In this document: positions 33,084 through 37,028 of the stretch, one piece after another | Position numbering within the stretch: position 1 is the stretch's first letter | How the letters are laid out: each line of letters starts with the position of its first letter | Origin: Cocleimonas sp. | Lineage (GTDB): Bacteria; Pseudomonadota; Gammaproteobacteria; Thiotrichales; Thiotrichaceae | DNA length: 37,028 nucleotides | Assembly: GCA_023146675.1 (NCBI GenBank) | Contig: JAGLBQ010000249.1 | Coordinates: 1-37,028 of the forward strand | Direction of reading: 5' to 3' | Translations under genes and position numbers: made by a program | The notes under the pieces: generated by a model | Told to the model about the DNA's origin: nothing | Database searches by the model: none | Seen by the model: only the letters and a program-made list of their open reading frames with translations

Positions 33084-33737
33084 ATGCCTTCTAGCAACTC
33101 ACATCACAACTCAGCCAATGCTCAAGTCAACCACATTGCTTGTCCTGATTGTGATTTGATTCTGTCTATTCCGTCTTTAGCAGTTAATGAAGTGACATAC
33201 TGCACTCGTTGTGATGCTACATTATTGAAGAATCAAAAAAACTCAATTAATCGCACCCTTGCCTTTGCTATTACAGGGCTCATTTTATTTATTATATCCA
33301 ATTTATTTCCTTTATTATCACTAAAAGCAATTGGATTAACACAAGAGAGTAGCCTGCTTTCCACTGCATTTGCTTTATTCCAAGCTGACCAACCACTATT
33401 GAGTCTTATTATCTTACTAACAACCTTTGTTTTTCCTGCAACCACTTTAGTCGGTACTATTTATATTCTTATCCAAGTTAAAACAAATCGTATTAATACC
33501 TATACCGCACCCCTATTTCGTTTTTTACGCAGTACAGATGCATGGGGAATGCTGGAAATCTTTCTGCTGGCGATTCTAGTTGCGCTAGTTAAACTAGGCG
33601 ATGTAGCAGATGTTATTTATGGCGTTTCACTGTATGCCTTTTGTTTGCTAATCCTATCTTTATCACTACTAAGTTATTCACTTAACCCACAAGATGTCTG
33701 GAATAAACTTAGAGATAAACAAGAGGTTTCGATATGA
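33084..33737 (+). CDS. pqiA: PqiA domain protein, first half (zinc-ribbon plus four-helix membrane domain)
   Basis: 217 residues: N-terminal zinc ribbon CPDC (about 20-23) and CTRC (42-45), then four hydrophobic segments with the PqiA block TDAWGMLEIFLLAILVALVKLGDVADV. In E. coli PqiA and YebS are single proteins with two such modules; here the modules are separate genes. This one ends in ATGA overlap with the next, so both are made in step. The Pqi system moves lipids across the periplasm with PqiB and PqiC. Confidence 0.88.
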   Translation: MPSSNSHHNSANAQVNHIACPDCDLILSIPSLAVNEVTYCTRCDATLLKNQKNSINRTLAFAITGLILFIISNLFPLLSLKAIGLTQESSLLSTAFALFQADQPLLSLIILLTTFVFPATTLVGTIYILIQVKTNRINTYTAPLFRFLRSTDAWGMLEIFLLAILVALVKLGDVADVIYGVSLYAFCLLILSLSLLSYSLNPQDVWNKLRDKQEVSI

Positions 33738-34396
33738 CAACGGCTCGTCAAATGGGTTTAATTTCCTGTCATTTTTGCCATACTTTAAGTAAACTCCCTA
33801 ACGATATTGATGAAAAATCAGCTAAAAAGCAGACTGAAATTATCTGCCCTTGTTGTTACTCCAGCCTACATTCACGCATTCCTAATAGTCTCAGCAGAAC
33901 GTGGGCATTATTACTGGCTGCTTTGATTCTTTATATTCCTGCTAATACACTGCCTATTATGACTGTTACTTATTGGGGTGAAGGTCAGCCTGATACTATT
34001 TTAAGTGGTGTTATGCATTTATTGGCAGAGGGTATGTGGCCACTGGCTTTGCTTATTTTTCTTGCCAGTATTTTTATTCCCATCCTTAAACTATTAACTC
34101 TGTTTGGTTTATTAATCAGCATTCATTTTCGCGCTAACTGGCGACCTAAAGATCGCACGGTTATGTATCGTATCACTGAATTTGTTGGACGCTGGTCAAT
34201 GGTTGATGTCTTTGTTATTGCACTATTAGTTGCTTTAGTGCAATTTGGCAAGACTGCCAGTGTTAGCCCTAACTTAGGTGCATTATCCTTTGCTGCGGTT
34301 GTCATATTGACAATGTTTGCTGCACACACTTTTGATCCACGCCTTATTTGGGATGCAATGGAAGATGATTCATCTGGAGAGATAAGTGCCAAATAA
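33734..34396 (+). CDS. pqiA: PqiA domain protein, second half
   Basis: 220 residues. It has its own zinc ribbon (CHFC near residue 13-16, CPCC near 37-40) and four membrane segments. The PqiA block RTVMYRITEFVGRWSMVDVFVIALLVALVQFG is closer to consensus than in the first half. The start overlaps the preceding stop (ATGA), and the GTG of pqiB lies inside its last codons, so the operon is very compact. Presumably the two halves form one inner-membrane complex (inference). Confidence 0.9.
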   Translation: MTTARQMGLISCHFCHTLSKLPNDIDEKSAKKQTEIICPCCYSSLHSRIPNSLSRTWALLLAALILYIPANTLPIMTVTYWGEGQPDTILSGVMHLLAEGMWPLALLIFLASIFIPILKLLTLFGLLISIHFRANWRPKDRTVMYRITEFVGRWSMVDVFVIALLVALVQFGKTASVSPNLGALSFAAVVILTMFAAHTFDPRLIWDAMEDDSSGEISAK

Positions 34397-36434
34397 CGAC
34401 TATCCAACGGCGCAGGTACAAACTACCTCTGGCTTTTCTCTAATCTGGATTATCCCGCTCACCGCGGCACTTATCGGTGGATGGTTAGTGTATAAATACT
34501 ATAGCGAACGCGGCACAATGATCACCATTACCTTTGATAAAGCATCTGGTATTGAAGCTAAAAAAACAGCTATTCGTTATAAAGATATACAAGTGGGTCG
34601 TGTGCAAAAACTCAGACTCACTTCTGATTTAAAAAAAGTTGTGGTTGTTGCTGAAATATTCCCCGAAATGGCGCAAAACCTAGGAGAAAATACACGCTTT
34701 TGGGTAGAACGTCCCCGCCTAACATTGCAAGGCATTAGTGGTTTAGATACCTTACTATCAGGGGTTCATATTGGTATTGACCCAGGCAAAAGAAGCCCTC
34801 CTAAAAAATATTATGATGGACTAGAAACAGCACCTCTTGTCACCACCGATAAAGAAGGTAGCGTACTTGTTTTAAATAGCCATGACCTTGGCTCTCTGAA
34901 TGTAGGCTCACCTGTTTATTACCACAAAATTAATGTTGGTGAAGTCACGGGATATAAATTAAATACTGACACTGGCAATGTTGATATTTCCATCTATATA
35001 CATGCTCCTTATAATAATAAAATCAAAAGTAATACTCGTTTTTGGAATGCAAGTGGTGTCGATGTTGATTTATCCGCCTCAGGTGTATCAATGCGTATGG
35101 AGTCATTAGTCTCACTTTTGATTGGTGGTATCGCATTTGAAACTCCCAAAGGAAAAGTGGGTTATGCGGTTACTGATAAAACAAAATTTAAACTTTATAA
35201 TTCCTATAAACTGGCAAATGATAATAAAGAACGCCTAGAAAAATTATTCTATGTGATGTATTTCGATGATAGTTTGCATGGTTTAAGTTCAAAATCAGTG
35301 ATTGAATTTAGCGGAGTAAAGGTTGGCAAAGTTGAAAGCATTTTGCTACAAAAAATGCAGAACAATACACAGGTCAAAACACTGGTAAAAGTATCACTCT
35401 ATATTGATAAGTTTTCTGATACAAACCAACGAGCAGAGGCAGAACATACGCTGCAAAATTTAGTCGGTAATGGGTTGAAAGCACAGTTAACAGTTGATAG
35501 CTTGATTACAGGAGCACAGTTTATTTCTTTAAATATGCCAAAAAAATCTCTGCATCTACAAAAAGAAAAGCATGTATTCGCCCTTTTGCCAACAGGACTA
35601 GATGACCCATCGGTATTTCCCACTAAAGATGCACCCTCCTCCATCCTTAATTTTGATGCTAGCGAAATCACCGCTGAACTAAACAAAGCTATTTCCAGTG
35701 TCACCGCATTACTCAATTCACAAGATATTAAGAAAACACTCAAAGGGGTTGCCTCCACCGCTGAAAGTATTGCTAAAATTACAACAAAACTAGATCAAAA
35801 AGGCTTCTCAGGTGAACTAGTGAACACTTTAACCATCGCACAAAAAACAGCAGATGATCTGAGTCATCTATTAGCCAATGCCGATAGAACCCTTAGTGTA
35901 TTGCAAAAAGATGGCACCACCACCTTGCGCACTATTAGCAATGTCAGCAGCACACTGCAAAAAGACATCAGCACCTCATTACAAACCTTCAATAATGTCA
36001 GTAATAAACTACAAAAGGATGCTAGCGTCTCCATGCACACCTTTAATAACGTCAGCAATAAACTACAAAAAGATGCCAGCGCGTCCATGAAAACGTTTAA
36101 CAATGTTAGCAATAAACTGCAAAAAGAAGCGAGCGTCTCCCTGCATACCTTTAATAATGTGAGTAATAAACTACAAAAAGACCTAGGCATATCACTACGC
36201 ACCTTCAATAACGTGAGTAATAAACTGCAACAAGACACTCGCAAAACCCTGCGTCATATCGATAATACAACGGTTGTGATCAATAAGAGCCTTAAAGCAA
36301 CACTCAGCGAAGACTCCGCACTTCAATATCGCTTACAACAATTAATTAATGATTTAGGCGAAGCATCACGCTCATTCTCAACGCTAGCAGATACCTTGCA
36401 ACGCAAGCCTAACGCCGTTATTTTTGGGAAATAG
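34386..36434 (+). CDS. pqiB: MCE/MlaD-domain lipid transport protein PqiB
   Basis: 682 residues, longer than E. coli PqiB (546). One N-terminal membrane helix (FSLIWIIPLTAALIGGWLVYKYY) precedes three MCE domains (about 45-150, 160-270, 285-400). A long helical C-terminal part from about residue 420 contains seven 18-residue repeats (residues about 506-631). The start is GTG, 11 bases inside the upstream gene. PqiB hexamers form a periplasmic tube with a helical needle reaching the outer membrane; the repeats fall in that needle part. Complete, no frameshift. Confidence 0.93.
   Translation: MPNNDYPTAQVQTTSGFSLIWIIPLTAALIGGWLVYKYYSERGTMITITFDKASGIEAKKTAIRYKDIQVGRVQKLRLTSDLKKVVVVAEIFPEMAQNLGENTRFWVERPRLTLQGISGLDTLLSGVHIGIDPGKRSPPKKYYDGLETAPLVTTDKEGSVLVLNSHDLGSLNVGSPVYYHKINVGEVTGYKLNTDTGNVDISIYIHAPYNNKIKSNTRFWNASGVDVDLSASGVSMRMESLVSLLIGGIAFETPKGKVGYAVTDKTKFKLYNSYKLANDNKERLEKLFYVMYFDDSLHGLSSKSVIEFSGVKVGKVESILLQKMQNNTQVKTLVKVSLYIDKFSDTNQRAEAEHTLQNLVGNGLKAQLTVDSLITGAQFISLNMPKKSLHLQKEKHVFALLPTGLDDPSVFPTKDAPSSILNFDASEITAELNKAISSVTALLNSQDIKKTLKGVASTAESIAKITTKLDQKGFSGELVNTLTIAQKTADDLSHLLANADRTLSVLQKDGTTTLRTISNVSSTLQKDISTSLQTFNNVSNKLQKDASVSMHTFNNVSNKLQKDASASMKTFNNVSNKLQKEASVSLHTFNNVSNKLQKDLGISLRTFNNVSNKLQQDTRKTLRHIDNTTVVINKSLKATLSEDSALQYRLQQLINDLGEASRSFSTLADTLQRKPNAVIFGK
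35901..36278 (+). repeat. Seven in-frame 54-bp tandem repeats in pqiB
   Basis: Units start at 35901, 35955, 36009, 36063, 36117, 36171 and 36225, each 54 bases. Protein consensus is LQKDASVSLHTFNNVSNK; units 2-6 are near identical, 1 and 7 degenerate. Synonymous differences between units show that the array is not freshly copied. Eighteen residues equal five helical turns, consistent with a continuous helix. Confidence 0.95.
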
Positions 36435-36537
36435 ATTAAGAAATGTGACTCGAAATGATGTTCCAATATTATTTAGTGTACGTTTCTAAGGTACTTTTGC
36501 TCTGCAAGCAGATTATTTAGGTAATTATGGAAAATTT

Positions 36538-37028
36538 ATGAAATTACACACTCAATTCATCCTATTACTCATAGCACTCCTCACAACTGCTTGCAGTAGC
36601 CTAAGAGAAGAAGGGCAAACCAGCGTAGTTAGTAATCTTGGGGGGACTCATTTTTACTCACTCTCATCGCTGCCCCCTGCAAGCAATCCTCAGTCAAAAA
36701 TGCGCATAGGTGTAGGTCCCGTACAAATACCAAGACTCCTAACCCGCCCTCAAATTATCAGCCGTAAAAATAGCAATGAGATCAATATGGCAGAGTTGCA
36801 TCAATGGGGTGGCTCACTTCGGGAAGAAATTACTCAAGTAACTACGGATAATTTATCAGCATTGTTAAAAACCGACCATATTGAGCAATACCCATGGAAA
36901 TTTGCCTTTAAACCACACTATCAGGTACGTATTAATATTGAACGATTGGATGGAAAAATAGGTAAAAACGTTACCCTAAAAGCCCGTTGGCGCTTATTGA
37001 AAAATAATAAAGAACTGCTATCTAAGCG
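36538..37028 (+). CDS. pqiC: PqiC-family ABC-type transport auxiliary lipoprotein, partial (cut by window edge)
   Basis: 163 codons are visible before the right edge. Signal peptide with lipobox LTTAC (C19). The block RIGVGPVQIPRLLTRPQIISR, then a LHQWGGSLREEITQVTTDNLSALL segment, is the PqiC/YmbA signature. PqiC is the outer-membrane lipoprotein that docks the PqiB needle. It follows pqiB by 103 bases, a wider gap than the overlaps upstream, but the order pqiA-pqiB-pqiC is as in E. coli. Confidence 0.9.
   Translation, partial: MKLHTQFILLLIALLTTACSSLREEGQTSVVSNLGGTHFYSLSSLPPASNPQSKMRIGVGPVQIPRLLTRPQIISRKNSNEINMAELHQWGGSLREEITQVTTDNLSALLKTDHIEQYPWKFAFKPHYQVRINIERLDGKIGKNVTLKARWRLLKNNKELLSK

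Noticed and set aside
33084..34396. Frameshift splitting one pqiA gene
   Set aside because: Each half has its own zinc ribbon and four helices, and the junction is an ATGA stop-start overlap typical of coupled genes. The split arrangement is therefore natural rather than a sequencing or mutation error.
35864..36278. CRISPR-like array or an antisense ORF rich in Leu/Cys
   Set aside because: The 54-bp period is in frame with pqiB, has no unique spacers and no cas genes. The long opposite-strand frame is only the mirror of the coding repeats.

Overview
The window reads as ordinary chromosome of a low-GC gammaproteobacterium. Gene orders aroQ-accB-accC-prmA, mnmG-rsmG and cybB-like/yceI, together with priA plus a SPOR protein, CGFS glutaredoxin, the Lol exporter and Pqi (MCE) genes, point to that class. 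AT-rich intergenic DNA and the CobW/CbiM proteins would fit Methylococcales or Thiotrichales, but I cannot name a genus from the sequence alone. No tRNA, rRNA, CRISPR array, integrase or intact insertion sequence is visible.

Layout. 1-3.7 kb: start of a LysR regulator (cut by the left edge), divergent from a PEP synthetase regulatory kinase/phosphorylase; a gamma-glutamylcyclotransferase-like protein; then cytochrome b561, YceI and a TPMT-type methyltransferase. 3.7-7.8 kb: a small glycine-zipper lipoprotein and a minus-strand Lol operon with two LolC-like permeases and LolD. 7.9-9.7 kb: an NTF2-like protein divergent from a redox set (DsbB-like, thioredoxin, monothiol glutaredoxin). 9.7-14.7 kb is the accessory stretch. 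It holds a two-gene cassette of a PelG-type membrane protein and a fusion of a Pycsar-effector-like membrane module to a DUF3616-like beta-propeller. Upstream of it are a terminator, a Fur-box-like site, a transposase scrap and a TerY-type VWA/PP2C pair that lacks its usual kinase.

15-24.1 kb: 5'-3' exonuclease, CobW, a three-way-junction palindrome, MnmG, RsmG, lytic transglycosylase, glyoxalase II, a secreted lipase-like lipoprotein, phosphoglycolate phosphatase and an exported thioredoxin-fold protein. 24.2-25.2 kb: a CbiM-type cobalt permease under a well-formed cobalamin riboswitch, in which the L5-L13 kissing loop next to the ribosome binding site can be read directly. 25.4-28.5 kb: PriA and a SPOR protein. 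28.9-32.9 kb: AroQ, AccB, AccC, PrmA and PhoU. 33.1 kb to the end: a Pqi lipid-transport operon (PqiA split in two, PqiB with seven 54-bp in-frame repeats, and the start of PqiC).

The best candidate for something undescribed is the PycTM-propeller/PelG cassette. It lies next to a possible Fur-controlled short transcript and a broken TerY phosphorylation module. Several intergenic regions also hold 55-80 nt imperfect palindromes that gene content does not explain.
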